This document shows positions 34,383 to 42,961 of a DNA stretch of 57,216 nt, piece by piece. The DNA lies in the NCBI GenBank assembly GCA_003246625.1, contig QJZR01000005.1, positions 1 to 57,216 on the forward strand. Reading direction: 5' to 3'. Origin of the DNA: Alphaproteobacteria bacterium. GTDB taxonomy: Bacteria > Pseudomonadota > Alphaproteobacteria > Rhodospirillales > Rhodospirillaceae. Every line of letters starts with the position of its first letter. The first letter of the stretch is position 1. The translations under genes were made by a program, and so were the position numbers. Below the pieces are notes generated by a model. It was not told where the DNA came from, searched no databases, and saw only the letters and a program-made list of their open reading frames with translations.

Positions 34383-36501
34383 CCAGCATCTCCCTCAATT
34401 TGGCCTCGTCCGGCCAAGTGAATGTGAATGTCGATCCGCGCTTGCCGTCGGACTCCAGGGACACGGTTCCGCCGTAGAGTTCGACGATCTTCTTCACCAG
34501 GGCGAGGCCCATGCCGCTGCCCTCCACCGCGTCGCGCGGTTTCAGGGTCTGGAACAGGCCGAACACCCGCTCGTGAAAGTCCGGCGGAATGCCGGGGCCG
34601 TCGTCGGCGACGGCGATGACGAAACCGCCGTCCCCGACCCGCGAGGAAACGGCGACGGTGCCGGTTTCGCCGCCATGATGCTTGACCGCGTTGCCGATCA
34701 GGTTGCGCAGCACCTGGGTCAACGGCGTGACCAGGGTGACGAAGCGCGGGAAGTCGCCACTCAGGTCGAGAGAGAACCCGGCGGGCGGCGTCGCCATGTC
34801 GAAGGCCTCGCGGCAGATGTCGGCGACCGAGATCTCGGCCATGTCGCCTTCGATCCGCCCGACCCGCGAATAGGCCAAAAGGTCGTCGAGCAGATTTTCC
34901 ATGCGCGCGATGCGGCTTTTCATCAGACGCAGGTGGTTGGCGATTTCCGCGTTCGGCGCCTCGGGCATGTCCTCGACGATCCATTCGGCCAGTTGGCTGA
35001 TGCCGCGCAGGGGCGAGCGCAGATCGTGCGAGGCGACGTAGGCGAAGGTGGACAGTTCCTTGTTGCTGCGCTCCAGTTCGAACCTGCGGTGCTGCAACTG
35101 TTTTTCCTGACGCCGGATCTGGGTGATGTCGGTGACGGTGAAGCTGACGTCGCCCTTGGGGTCGGTGGGGTCGACCGGCGCGGCGTTGAGGATGACGTCG
35201 ATGATGCCGCCGTCCTTGCGCTTCCAGATCGCCTCGACGCTGGCGCGGCCGTTCTTCTGCATCTGCGCCAGGGCCTTTTCGCCGACGCGCACGTATTCGG
35301 CGGCGGACGCATAGAAACGGCGGGTCGAAATGCCCAGAAGCTCGTTCCGAGACAAACCGATCAGATCGCCGAAGGCGCCGTTGGCCTCGATCAGATGGCG
35401 GGAACGCACGATGCCGATGCCGACCGGCGCGGCGTGGAAGATGGAGGCGAGCTTGGCCTCCTTTTCCAGGGAATCGGCGCGCGCCCGCACCACCTTTTCC
35501 CGTTGCAGGGTGGCGGCCTCGGTCCACACCAGCAGGGTCACCGCCGCCACCGCCGCGCCCGCCGCCAGCAGCACCCACAAGCCCATCAGGGTTTCGCGGT
35601 GCTGCGTCGCCAGGGCCTCGTCCTCGTCGATCTTCGAAATCATCACCCAGCCGGTGTCGGCGACCCGGCGGCCCACCGCCAGGACGCGGACGCCGCGATA
35701 ATCCGCCCCCTCGACCACGCCTTCCTGGCCGCGCAAGGCCAACGCCGCGGGCAGGCTGGGCGAGGCCAGGGGCAGGGTGAAGCGCAAGGCCGCGCTCTGA
35801 CGGTGCCGCAACGGCGAGACGAACTGCACCTCCTCGCCCAGGCGGCGCACCAGCAGGGTCTCCGCCGTACGGCTGGGAGCGGGCCAACTGCGCAGCATCG
35901 GGAACAGGTATTGCTCGGCGTCGATCTCCATCAACAGGGTCACCCCGGACTGCCGCAGATCGGCATCCAGGTCGTCGGCGAACAGCGGCATCGCCACGTC
36001 GAGGATCGGCGTACCGTCCTCGTTGGCGTGGATGTCGCCGAGCTCGGCCCGGCCGTTCCGCCGGGCACGGTTCAGGACCTCGACGGAAAACGTGTCCTCG
36101 GAGGCAACGTCCTCATGGCTCAGGCCGACGATCAGGCGGTTCTCGCCGTTCACCAGGCGAATGTCGGAATAGCCATAGGCCTCTTGCAGCATCGCCAGGC
36201 GCGCCCGCGCGGTCTCCATAAGACCGGCGCTCCAGCCGTCGCCCCGGCCGCCGCTTTTCACCCAGATGCGCATCACCCGATTGAGGGTGGGGTTGATCAC
36301 CAGCATCCGCGCATCCGCCTTGCGGGTGTGCATCCAGCCGGAAATGTCGTTGATCTTGAGAACCGCGACGGCGTTGAGCGCCGCCTCCGCCTCGCCCCGG
36401 CGCAGGGTTTCCTGCGCGCGCAGATAGCGCCACCCGCCGGCCCCCAGCGCCGTCAGGATCAAAACCAGGATTATCAACCAGACACGTGGCAAGGTCCTCA
36501 T
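34363..36501 (-). CDS. Membrane sensor histidine kinase with Cache and PAS domains
   Basis: A 712-residue kinase. Membrane helix (6-22), a periplasmic double-Cache-like domain (about 35-305, with the end GRRVADTGWVMISKIDEDEA), a second helix (about 308-328), PAS (about 350-470, FHAAPVGIGIVRSRHLIEAN, then GISTRRFYAS), HisKA with the H-box YVASHDLRSPLRGISQLAEW (about 488-507) and HATPase_c with NLIGNAVKHH, DDGPGIPP and GSGMGLALVKKIVELYGG. The phytochrome-like HisKA type and overlap with the Rcp1-like regulator gene argue that they are partners. The output is likely to be c-di-GMP turnover by the downstream GGDEF-EAL protein. Confidence 0.92.
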   Translation of the reverse strand: MRTLPRVWLIILVLILTALGAGGWRYLRAQETLRRGEAEAALNAVAVLKINDISGWMHTRKADARMLVINPTLNRVMRIWVKSGGRGDGWSAGLMETARARLAMLQEAYGYSDIRLVNGENRLIVGLSHEDVASEDTFSVEVLNRARRNGRAELGDIHANEDGTPILDVAMPLFADDLDADLRQSGVTLLMEIDAEQYLFPMLRSWPAPSRTAETLLVRRLGEEVQFVSPLRHRQSAALRFTLPLASPSLPAALALRGQEGVVEGADYRGVRVLAVGRRVADTGWVMISKIDEDEALATQHRETLMGLWVLLAAGAAVAAVTLLVWTEAATLQREKVVRARADSLEKEAKLASIFHAAPVGIGIVRSRHLIEANGAFGDLIGLSRNELLGISTRRFYASAAEYVRVGEKALAQMQKNGRASVEAIWKRKDGGIIDVILNAAPVDPTDPKGDVSFTVTDITQIRRQEKQLQHRRFELERSNKELSTFAYVASHDLRSPLRGISQLAEWIVEDMPEAPNAEIANHLRLMKSRIARMENLLDDLLAYSRVGRIEGDMAEISVADICREAFDMATPPAGFSLDLSGDFPRFVTLVTPLTQVLRNLIGNAVKHHGGETGTVAVSSRVGDGGFVIAVADDGPGIPPDFHERVFGLFQTLKPRDAVEGSGMGLALVKKIVELYGGTVSLESDGKRGSTFTFTWPDEAKLREMLDARKNG

Positions 36502-36654
36502 CGGCGCGGCCCCTCATTCCGCAGGCGCCGAAACGAGGGACTCCTTTCCCTTCGCGCCTCCGTAGAAACGCGTTATTCACGGGAAATTCGCCGCCCATCT
36601 TCAACGCTAAGTTTGATATGGGGGCACCATCGGCGGAAACAACGACGCCGGAGA

Positions 36655-36682
36655 CAAGAAAAAAGGGGGCCGAAGCCCCCTT
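36655..36682 (-). terminator. Intrinsic terminator of the met operon
   Basis: AAGGGGGC (36663-36670) pairs with GCCCCCTT (36675-36682) around CGAA. On the minus strand the hairpin is followed by TTTTTTCTT, a good terminator 22 bases after the stop codon of the last metQ. Confidence 0.9.
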
Positions 36683-36703
36683 GATCCGTGTTCCCGCGCG
36701 GCG

Positions 36704-37498
36704 TCAGAACGCCGGAACCACCGCCCCCTTGAAGGTGGTCAGAATGAAGTCGCGCACCGGCGCGGTCTGATAGACCGAAATCAGCTTCTTCACCCAGGGC
36801 GCGTCCTTATCCTTGGCCCGCACCACGAAGATGTTGGCGTAGGGGCTGTCGGCGGCCTCGATGACGATGGCGTCGCGGGTCGGCACCAGCCCCGCCTCGA
36901 GCGCGTAGTTGGTGTTGATCGCCGCCACCGAGACGTCGGGCAGCGAACGCGGCAACTGCGCCGCGTCCAGCTCGACGAACTTCAGTTTCCTCGGGTTCTC
37001 GGCGATGTCCACCACCCCGGCGGAAAGGTCCGCGCCCTTGGTCAGCTTGATCAGCCCCTGCTTTTGCAGCAGAAGCAGCGCGCGCCCGCCGTTGGTGGGA
37101 TCGTTGGGGATCGCCACGCTGTCGCCCGCCTTAAGCTCGGCCAGCGACTTCACCTTGCGCGAATAGATGCCCATCGGCTCGATGAAGTTGGTACCGACCG
37201 AGACCAGCTTGTAGCCGCGGTCCCGCACCTGGTTGTCGAGGTAGGGCTTGTGCTGGAAGGAGTTGAGGTCGAGGTCGCCGTCGTCCACCGCCTGATTGGG
37301 CAGCACGTAGTCGGAGAACGAAACGATCTTGATGTCGACGCCCGCCGCGGAAAGAAGCGGCTTGACGAACTCCATCACCTGTTCGTGGGTGCCCGGGGTC
37401 ACCCCGACCTTATAGGTCTTGGCGGCGGCGGCGGGGGCAAGCCCCGGCAGCGCGGCCAAAAGCAGCCCGGACAGAACGGCAAAGGCGCGGCGATTCAT
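36704..37498 (-). CDS. metQ: Methionine ABC transporter substrate-binding protein, second copy
   Basis: A 264-residue NlpA/MetQ-family binding protein that captures D- or L-methionine for MetNI. Signal peptide 1-26, mature start AKTYKVGVTPGTHEQVMEF. The ligand-site blocks NSFQHKPYLDNQ, PNDPTNGGRALLLLQ and NTNYALEAGL are intact. The usual lipobox Cys of MetQ is absent, so the protein is predicted soluble in the periplasm. It follows, 25 bases later, a similar metQ, and ends the operon. The two copies are roughly two-thirds identical by eye and probably differ in ligand preference. Confidence 0.93.
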   Translation of the reverse strand: MNRRAFAVLSGLLLAALPGLAPAAAAKTYKVGVTPGTHEQVMEFVKPLLSAAGVDIKIVSFSDYVLPNQAVDDGDLDLNSFQHKPYLDNQVRDRGYKLVSVGTNFIEPMGIYSRKVKSLAELKAGDSVAIPNDPTNGGRALLLLQKQGLIKLTKGADLSAGVVDIAENPRKLKFVELDAAQLPRSLPDVSVAAINTNYALEAGLVPTRDAIVIEAADSPYANIFVVRAKDKDAPWVKKLISVYQTAPVRDFILTTFKGAVVPAF

Positions 37499-37523
37499 GA
37501 ATCTTCTCCCTTTTCCGTCCGGC

Positions 37524-38318
37524 TTAGAACGCCGGAACGATGCTGCCCTTGAAGGTGTCGAGGATGAACTTGCGGGTCGCCTGGGTATGGTAGGCGTCGA
37601 CGAAGGCCTTCACCCAGGGGGCGTTCTGGTTGCCGTCCTTGACCACGATGACGCAGGCATAGGGGCTTTCCGGTCCCTCGACGAGCAGGCCGTCGCGGGT
37701 CGGCACCAGACCGGCCTGAATGGCGTAGTTGGTGTTCACCGCCGCAGCGGCCAGGTCGGGAATGGCGCGCGGCAGCTGCGCCGCGTCCAGTTCGACGAAC
37801 TTCAGGCCCTTCGGGTTCTCGACGATGTCGGCGACGCTGGCGCGCAGGCCCGCGTCCTTGGCCAGCTTGATCAGCCCGGCATGCTGCATCAGCAGAAGCG
37901 CGCGGCCGCCGTTGGTGGGATCGTTGGGCAGGCCGACGCTGTCGCCCTTCTTCAGGTCGGACAGCTTCTTCACCTTGTCCGAGTAGATGCCCATCGGCAG
38001 GATGATGCTTTTGCCCACCGTCACCAGCTTGTAGCCGCGGTCCTTCACCTGGTTGTCGAGATACGGCTGGTGCTGGAAGGAATTGAGGTCGAGGTCGCCG
38101 TCGTTAAGCGCCTGGTTGGGCAGCACGTAGTCGGAAAAGCCGACCACCTCGATCGAGACGCCGGTCTTCGCCAGCTCGGCCTTGACGAACTCGGCGACCT
38201 GCTCGTGCGGGCCCTGGGTGACGCCGACCTTATAGGTCTTCGCCTCGGCCACGGCGGAAACCGCCAGAAGGCCCAGAACGGCGGCGACGCCGCCGCGCAG
38301 GAAACGGGTAAGGGACAT
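37524..38318 (-). CDS. metQ: Methionine ABC transporter substrate-binding protein, first copy
   Basis: A 264-residue MetQ-family protein with a signal peptide (1-26, ending VAEAKT) and no lipobox Cys. Ligand-site segments are DYVLPNQALNDGDLDLNSFQ, LPNDPTNGGRALLLMQ and AAAVNTNYAIQAGLVP. It differs from the neighbouring copy mainly in surface stretches, for example LKKGDSVGL and ESPYACVIVVKDG. It lies between metI and the second metQ, with gaps of 22 and 25 bases. Confidence 0.93.
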   Translation of the reverse strand: MSLTRFLRGGVAAVLGLLAVSAVAEAKTYKVGVTQGPHEQVAEFVKAELAKTGVSIEVVGFSDYVLPNQALNDGDLDLNSFQHQPYLDNQVKDRGYKLVTVGKSIILPMGIYSDKVKKLSDLKKGDSVGLPNDPTNGGRALLLMQHAGLIKLAKDAGLRASVADIVENPKGLKFVELDAAQLPRAIPDLAAAAVNTNYAIQAGLVPTRDGLLVEGPESPYACVIVVKDGNQNAPWVKAFVDAYHTQATRKFILDTFKGSIVPAF

Positions 38319-38340
38319 CGGAAGGCTCCTTTCTCGGATG

Positions 38341-39000
38341 TCAGCGCAGGCGCTTGTTGAGGCGCCGCGCCAGGCGGTCGCCCGCCGTTTGAATCAGTTG
38401 CACGACGACGATCAGGGTCACCACCACGGCGGCCATCACGTCGGGACGGAAACGCTGATAACCGTAACGGATGCCAAGGTCGCCCAGGCCGCCGCCGCCC
38501 ACCGCGCCGACCATCGCCGAATAGCCGATCAAAAGCACGGTGGTCAGGGTCAGGCCGAGAACGATGGAGGGCAGCGCCTCGGGCAGCAGCACCTTGAAGA
38601 CGATCTGCAACGGCTTCGCCCCCATCGCCTGCGCCGCCTCGATCAGCCCGGCATCGACGCCGCGCACCGCGCCCTCGATGATGCGGGCGATGAACGGAGT
38701 GGCCGCCACGGTCAGGGGCACGATCGCCGCGCCGGTGCCGATCGAGGTGCCGGCGACCAAGCGGGTGAAGGGAATGATCGCCACCGCCAGGATGATGAAG
38801 GGGATCGACCGGGTGGCGTTGACCAGGGCGCCGACGACGCGGTTGAACGCCGCCATCTGGAACAGCTCGCCGCGCCCCGAGGTGGCCAGCATCACCCCCA
38901 GCGGCCCGCCGAGGGCAGTGCCGATCGACAGCGAGACCAGCACCATGTAGGTGGTCTCCCAGGCCGCATTAGCCAGCAGGGACAGTGTCTGGGTCAACAT
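38341..39000 (-). CDS. metI: Methionine ABC transporter permease
   Basis: A 219-residue permease with five membrane helices and the docking EAA loop IEAAQAMGAKPLQIVFKVLLP (about 120-140). ETTYMVLVSLSIGTALGGPLG and NATRSIPFIILAVAIIPFTRL are typical of MetI. Its start lies 32 bases inside the end of metN, so the two are translated together. Confidence 0.95.
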   Translation of the reverse strand: MLTQTLSLLANAAWETTYMVLVSLSIGTALGGPLGVMLATSGRGELFQMAAFNRVVGALVNATRSIPFIILAVAIIPFTRLVAGTSIGTGAAIVPLTVAATPFIARIIEGAVRGVDAGLIEAAQAMGAKPLQIVFKVLLPEALPSIVLGLTLTTVLLIGYSAMVGAVGGGGLGDLGIRYGYQRFRPDVMAAVVVTLIVVVQLIQTAGDRLARRLNKRLR

Positions 39001-40033
39001 AACCGATGATCTCCGCGCTCAGGTTGCGGGACTGAATGAAGGCGATGGCGCGCTCCGCCTCGGCAAGGCCGCCCTTGGCCTCGACGAAGAGGATGCCGAA
39101 GGGGCGGTTCTGGATATAGTCCACCTGCCCCGCCAGGATGTTGAAGTCGATCCCCGCCACCCGCGACAGTTGGCTGATGATCGGCTCGTAGGCATTGGGT
39201 CCGGTGAAGACCACCTTCACCACCGGGTTCTCGCCATCCTTCTGCGGCGCGCCGTGAATGATGCGATGCAGGGATTTCGGCAGCGCCGCCTCGATCTCGC
39301 CCGCGATCAGCGCCTGGGTGGTGGGATGCTCGGGGCGGACGAAGACGTCGAAGACGTTGCCCTGCTCGACGATGCCGCCGTCGTCGATCACCGCCACCTT
39401 GTCGCAAAGGTCGCGCACCACGCTCATCTCGTGGGTGATCACCACCATGGTCAGGTCGAGACGGCGGTTGATGTCGCGCAGAAGGTCGAGAATCTGCTGC
39501 GTCGTCTCCGGGTCGAGGGCCGAGGTCACCTCGTCGCAGAGCAGCACCATCGGCTCGGCGACCAGGGCGCGCGCGATGCCGACCCGCTGCTTCTGCCCGC
39601 CCGACAGTTCCGCCGGATAACGGTCGCGCTTGTCGGACAGGCCGACCAGCTCCAGCATCGGCGCGACGCGGGCGGCGATCTCCGCCTTCGGCGTCTTCGC
39701 CAGTTCCAGCGGCAGGGCGACGTTGCCGAACACGGTGCGCGAGGACAGCAGGTTGAAATGCTGGAAGACCATGCCGACGCGGCGGCGGAAGGCGGTGAGT
39801 TCGGCGTTGGACAGCCCGGCGATGTCCACCCCGTCGACCAGGACGCGGCCGCCGGTCACCTTCTCCAGCCGGTTGATGGTGCGGATCAGGGTGCTTTTGC
39901 CCGCGCCGGATCGCCCGATGATGCCGAAGATCTCGCCCCGGCCGATGGTCAGGTCGATCCCCTTCAGGGCCAGGTGTGCCGCCTGACCGCGCGCCGCGGG
40001 GTAAACCTTCTCCAGACCTTCCAGACGTATCAT
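38969..40033 (-). CDS. metN: Methionine ABC transporter ATP-binding protein
   Basis: A 354-residue ATPase: Walker A GRSGAGKST (about 40-48), signature LSGGQKQRVGIARAL (about 144), Walker B MVLLCDEVTSALD (about 163-175) and the switch His in VVITHEM. The C-terminal 90 residues form the NIL (MetN C2) domain that lets internal methionine shut transport down (NPVVKVVFTGPNAYEPII and following). It is first in the operon metN-metI-metQ-metQ, behind a SAM-II riboswitch. Confidence 0.96.
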   Translation of the reverse strand: MIRLEGLEKVYPAARGQAAHLALKGIDLTIGRGEIFGIIGRSGAGKSTLIRTINRLEKVTGGRVLVDGVDIAGLSNAELTAFRRRVGMVFQHFNLLSSRTVFGNVALPLELAKTPKAEIAARVAPMLELVGLSDKRDRYPAELSGGQKQRVGIARALVAEPMVLLCDEVTSALDPETTQQILDLLRDINRRLDLTMVVITHEMSVVRDLCDKVAVIDDGGIVEQGNVFDVFVRPEHPTTQALIAGEIEAALPKSLHRIIHGAPQKDGENPVVKVVFTGPNAYEPIISQLSRVAGIDFNILAGQVDYIQNRPFGILFVEAKGGLAEAERAIAFIQSRNLSAEIIGYVDPDTVPAG

Positions 40034-40053
40034 CAGAAAACCATCCCGAAACG

Positions 40054-40083
40054 AAAAAACCGCCGCGGCGCAAAGCCGGGCGG
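40054..40083 (-). terminator. Riboswitch-controlled intrinsic terminator before metN
   Basis: On the minus strand CCGCCCGGC and GCCGCGGCGG form a stem of nine base pairs with one bulge and a five-base loop, followed directly by TTTTTT (40059 to 40054). It lies between the SAM-II aptamer and the metN start. It would stop transcription before the operon, presumably when SAM is bound. Confidence 0.8.
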
Positions 40084-40095
40084 TCGAGAACCCGA

Positions 40096-40150
40096 CGCTT
40101 TAGCGGCATTTGTACCGCGCCCGCAAGCTGATCGCTCAAATCGGCGCGAT
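40096..40150 (-). ncRNA. SAM-II riboswitch (metA motif)
   Basis: The minus strand contains the conserved core of the SAM-II aptamer: stem P1 CGCGCC/GGCGCG (40148-40143 with 40121-40116), the loop sequence GATTTGAGCG and TTGCGGG, and the 3' part ACAAATGCCGCTAAAGCG. AGCG in the loop (40136-40133) can pair with CGCT (40105-40102) to form the H-type pseudoknot. These are the invariant GAUUU, UUGC and GCUAAA blocks of the class, which is best known from Alphaproteobacteria. The predicted promoter ends just upstream, so the aptamer begins almost at the 5' end of the RNA. It regulates metNIQQ by SAM. Confidence 0.88.
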
Positions 40151-40155
40151 TGCGA

Positions 40156-40184
40156 GTCCTAAAACCACCCAATGAAAATGTCAA
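40156..40184 (-). promoter_or_regulatory. Promoter of the metNIQQ leader
   Basis: On the minus strand TTGACA (40184 to 40179), 17 bases, TAGGAC (40161 to 40156). The start of transcription would fall near 40149, right at the riboswitch stem. Confidence 0.65.
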
Positions 40185-40206
40185 TCGATTTTTAAGTACA
40201 AAATAG

Positions 40207-40512
40207 TTGTGTGTTTATATCCCCCGCCAAATCCGGGAAAGTCCCGGGTTTCCGCGCCCCGAAGCGGCCGACCGCCGGGCGGTTCCCCACCGAAAAAACG
40301 GAAAAATCCGCACGGAATCGGACATGGCAAGGACTGCCGACGCGGGTATGAAAAAAATCGTCCCCCTACCCTTGGAGGTAGGCCCGCGCGTTCCCATCAT
40401 CAAAGTCGTTCTTGTGCAATTCCTTCCGCGACGTTCCTTTGACGGCCGATCCTTTTTCCTTCCGCCGACCGCCCCTGCCGTTCGCCGCCATTTCCCGCAG
40501 CGAGGTCCCCCT
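40207..40512. other. Gene-free stretch before the acyl-CoA synthetase gene
   Basis: About 300 bases with no convincing gene. It begins AT-rich at about 40185-40220. It holds a hairpin at 40230-40250, AATCCGGGA-AAG-TCCCGGGTT, and several short A-runs. The frame is open but codon use is not like that of the following gene, so the stretch is taken as leader and promoter DNA. Confidence 0.5.
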
Positions 40513-42612
40513 ATGCCGTTCCAGAAAAACATCCCCGCCTTGTTCTCCCCCAAGACCGTCGCCGTGATCGGCGCGTCGTCCTCTCCCGGCAAGATCGGTT
40601 ACGCGGTGGTCGCCAACATGCAGGAGGCGAAGTTCGCGGGGACCATCCTGCCGGTCAACCCGTCGGGCGGCACCATTCTGGGCCTGCCGGTGACCAAGTC
40701 GATCGGCGAACTGCCCGAAGGGCTCGACCTGGCGGTGATCACCCTGCCGGTGGCGGCGGTGATTCCGGCGATGGAGGCCCTGGCGGCGCGCAAGATCCGC
40801 GCGGCCATCGTGATCACCGCCGGGTTCAAGGAAATGGGCGGGGAAGGCGCGGAACTGGAACGGCGCCTGGCCGAGATCGCCACCCAGAACCACATCGCCA
40901 TGGTCGGCCCCAACTGTCTGGGGCTGATCAGCACCAAGGGGCGGGTCAACGCCTCGTTCGCCGCGGGCTACCCCAAGGAAGGCAAAATCGCCTTCTTTTC
41001 GCAATCCGGGGCGCTGTGCACCGCCATCCTCGACTGGGCGCTGGGCGAGAACCTGGGGTTCTCGCGCTTCGTTTCCCTGGGCAACAAGGCGGTGATCAAC
41101 GAGGCGGACATCCTGGACTATCTGCGCACCGACGCCGCCACCAAGGTGATCCTGGGCTATATCGAAAACGTCGAGGACGGCGAACGCTTCCTTGCCAACG
41201 CCGCCCGCGTCACCCGCGAGAAACCGGTCATCCTGATCAAGTCCGGCACCACCGCGGCGGGGGCGAAGGCGACTTCGTCGCACACCGGGGCGATCGCCGG
41301 CAACGACGCCGCCTATGACGCCGCCTTCCGCAAGACCGGCGTCATCCGCGCCACCGACATGGTGTCGCTGTTCGACCTGGCGCAGGCGTTCTCCTCGCAG
41401 CCGCTGCCCAAGGGGCCGGGCCTGGCCATCGTCACCAACTCCGGTGGGCCGGGGGCGATGGCCGCCGACGCCGCCGAGAACTCGTCCCTGAAGCTGGCCC
41501 ACCTGGGCGACGCCACCGTCGCCAAGCTGAAGGAATTCCTGCCGCCCTATGCCTCGCTGGCCAACCCCATCGACATCGTCGGCGACGCCCCCGCCGAACG
41601 CTATCGCAAGACCCTGGAAATCGTGGTCACCGATCCGGCGGTACATGCGCTGATGGTGCTGCTGTCGCCGACCTCGTCGGCGGAAATCGCCGAAACCGCG
41701 CAGGCGATCATCGACGTCGCCAAGATCACCGACAAGCCGATCTTCGCCAGCTTCATGGGCGGCACCCGCATCCGTACCGGCGAACGCATGCTGCACACCG
41801 CCGGGATTCCCTGCTCGACCTATCCCGAGCCCCTGATCGCCTGCATCGAGACCATGCACCTTTACCGCCTGTGGCGCGAAACGCCGCAACGGGAAATTCC
41901 GGAAATCCGCCGCGACAAGGACGCCGCCGCCAAGGTGATCGCGGCGGCGCGGGCGAGGAAGGCGACCGAGGTCGTCGAATTCCAGGCGCAAGAGATCCTC
42001 TCCGCCTATGGCCTGCCGGTGCCGCGCGCGGTGCTGGCGCAAACCGCCCGCGACGCGGCCAAGGCCGCCCGCGCCATCGGCGGCCCGGTGGCGGTGAAGA
42101 TCGCCTCGCCGCAGATTTCGCACAAATCCGACGTCGGCGGGGTTCTGGTCAACGTCACCGGCGAAACCGCCGACGCCGCCTTCACCGAGATCACCACGCG
42201 GGCGAAGAAACTGCGCCCGGAGGCGGAAATCGCCGGCTGCCTGGTGCAGGAAATGGTGCCGAAGGGGTGCAAGGAACTGATCGTCGGCTTCAAGCGCGAC
42301 GACCGCTTCGGGCCGCTTCTGATGTTCGGGCTGGGCGGCATCTACGTCGAGGTCCTGAAGGACATCGCCTTCCGCCTGGCGCCGCTGTCGCGCGAGGAAG
42401 CGGCGGAAATGATCCGCAGCATCAAGACCTATCCTCTGCTGGCGGGCACCCGCGGCGAAGCCGGGGTCAACCTGACCGCGATCGAGGACCTGCTGCTGGC
42501 GATGTCGGCGCTGGCCACCGACTTCCCGGAAATCGCCGAGGCCGAGTTCAACCCGGTGCTGGTCAACGCCGACCGCGCCTGGGTGGCCGACGTGCGGCTG
42601 GTGCTGGCCTAG
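40513..42612 (+). CDS. ADP-forming acyl-CoA synthetase (acetate-CoA ligase type)
   Basis: A 699-residue enzyme of the NDP-forming acyl-CoA synthetase family, which makes ATP or GTP from acyl-CoA, or the reverse. The CoA-binding domain is about 8-135 (SPKTVAVIGASSSPGKIGYA, VGPNCLGL), followed by two succinyl-CoA-synthetase-like domains (about 145-440) with the phosphohistidine loop TSSHTGAIAGNDAAYDAAF, and an ATP-grasp domain (about 480-699) with GGPVAVKIASPQISHKSDVGGV and the metal-binding EAEFNPVLV. All domains are in one chain and there is no acetyltransferase tail, so it is not a PatZ-type lysine acetylase. The acid is unknown; acetate, phenylacetate and pimelate types exist. The start at 40513 has GAGG nine bases upstream. 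Confidence 0.9.
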   Translation: MPFQKNIPALFSPKTVAVIGASSSPGKIGYAVVANMQEAKFAGTILPVNPSGGTILGLPVTKSIGELPEGLDLAVITLPVAAVIPAMEALAARKIRAAIVITAGFKEMGGEGAELERRLAEIATQNHIAMVGPNCLGLISTKGRVNASFAAGYPKEGKIAFFSQSGALCTAILDWALGENLGFSRFVSLGNKAVINEADILDYLRTDAATKVILGYIENVEDGERFLANAARVTREKPVILIKSGTTAAGAKATSSHTGAIAGNDAAYDAAFRKTGVIRATDMVSLFDLAQAFSSQPLPKGPGLAIVTNSGGPGAMAADAAENSSLKLAHLGDATVAKLKEFLPPYASLANPIDIVGDAPAERYRKTLEIVVTDPAVHALMVLLSPTSSAEIAETAQAIIDVAKITDKPIFASFMGGTRIRTGERMLHTAGIPCSTYPEPLIACIETMHLYRLWRETPQREIPEIRRDKDAAAKVIAAARARKATEVVEFQAQEILSAYGLPVPRAVLAQTARDAAKAARAIGGPVAVKIASPQISHKSDVGGVLVNVTGETADAAFTEITTRAKKLRPEAEIAGCLVQEMVPKGCKELIVGFKRDDRFGPLLMFGLGGIYVEVLKDIAFRLAPLSREEAAEMIRSIKTYPLLAGTRGEAGVNLTAIEDLLLAMSALATDFPEIAEAEFNPVLVNADRAWVADVRLVLA

Positions 42613-42630
42613 GGAAAAACCCACGCCGCG

Positions 42631-42662
42631 GCCCCGGCGGCGGCCATCGCCGCCGGGGCTTG
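42631..42662 (+). terminator. GC-rich hairpin after the acyl-CoA synthetase gene
   Basis: GCCCCGGCGGCG (42631-42642) pairs perfectly with CGCCGCCGGGGC (42648-42659) around GCCAT. Only two T follow. It probably ends or protects the synthetase mRNA even without a T-run. Confidence 0.55.
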
Positions 42663-42717
42663 CGACGGACCGGCCGCGCCGCCCGGCAAAAAAGTGCGCG
42701 GCCGATGCATTGCCCGC

Positions 42718-42746
42718 TGGACAGCGGCGATAAACTTTCTTATACA
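42718..42746 (+). promoter_or_regulatory. Sigma-70 promoter of tRNA-Phe
   Basis: TGGACA (42718-42723) and TATACA (42741-42746) with a 17-base spacer, about 40 bases before the tRNA. It is one of the best -10/-35 pairs in the window. Confidence 0.8.
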
Positions 42747-42785
42747 GTCGCCTCCACGGTCGCCGGGTTCGGCGGCAACGTGTGT

Positions 42786-42861
<76 letters not shown>

Positions 42862-42871
42862 TTCCCTTCCT

Positions 42872-42903
42872 GAAAAAAGACCGCCCATTGGGCGGTTTTT
42901 TTC
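42872..42903. terminator. Intrinsic terminator after tRNA-Phe
   Basis: CCGCCC (42881-42886) pairs with GGGCGG (42890-42895), flanked by an A-run and followed by TTTTTTT. It can work in both directions, for tRNA-Phe and for the yacG end of the opposite operon. Confidence 0.9.
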
Positions 42904-42961
42904 GTATCCGGGATCAAGGGACCGGCGGTCCCTTGCGGGGGCGCGGGGGCGGCAGCGCCGT

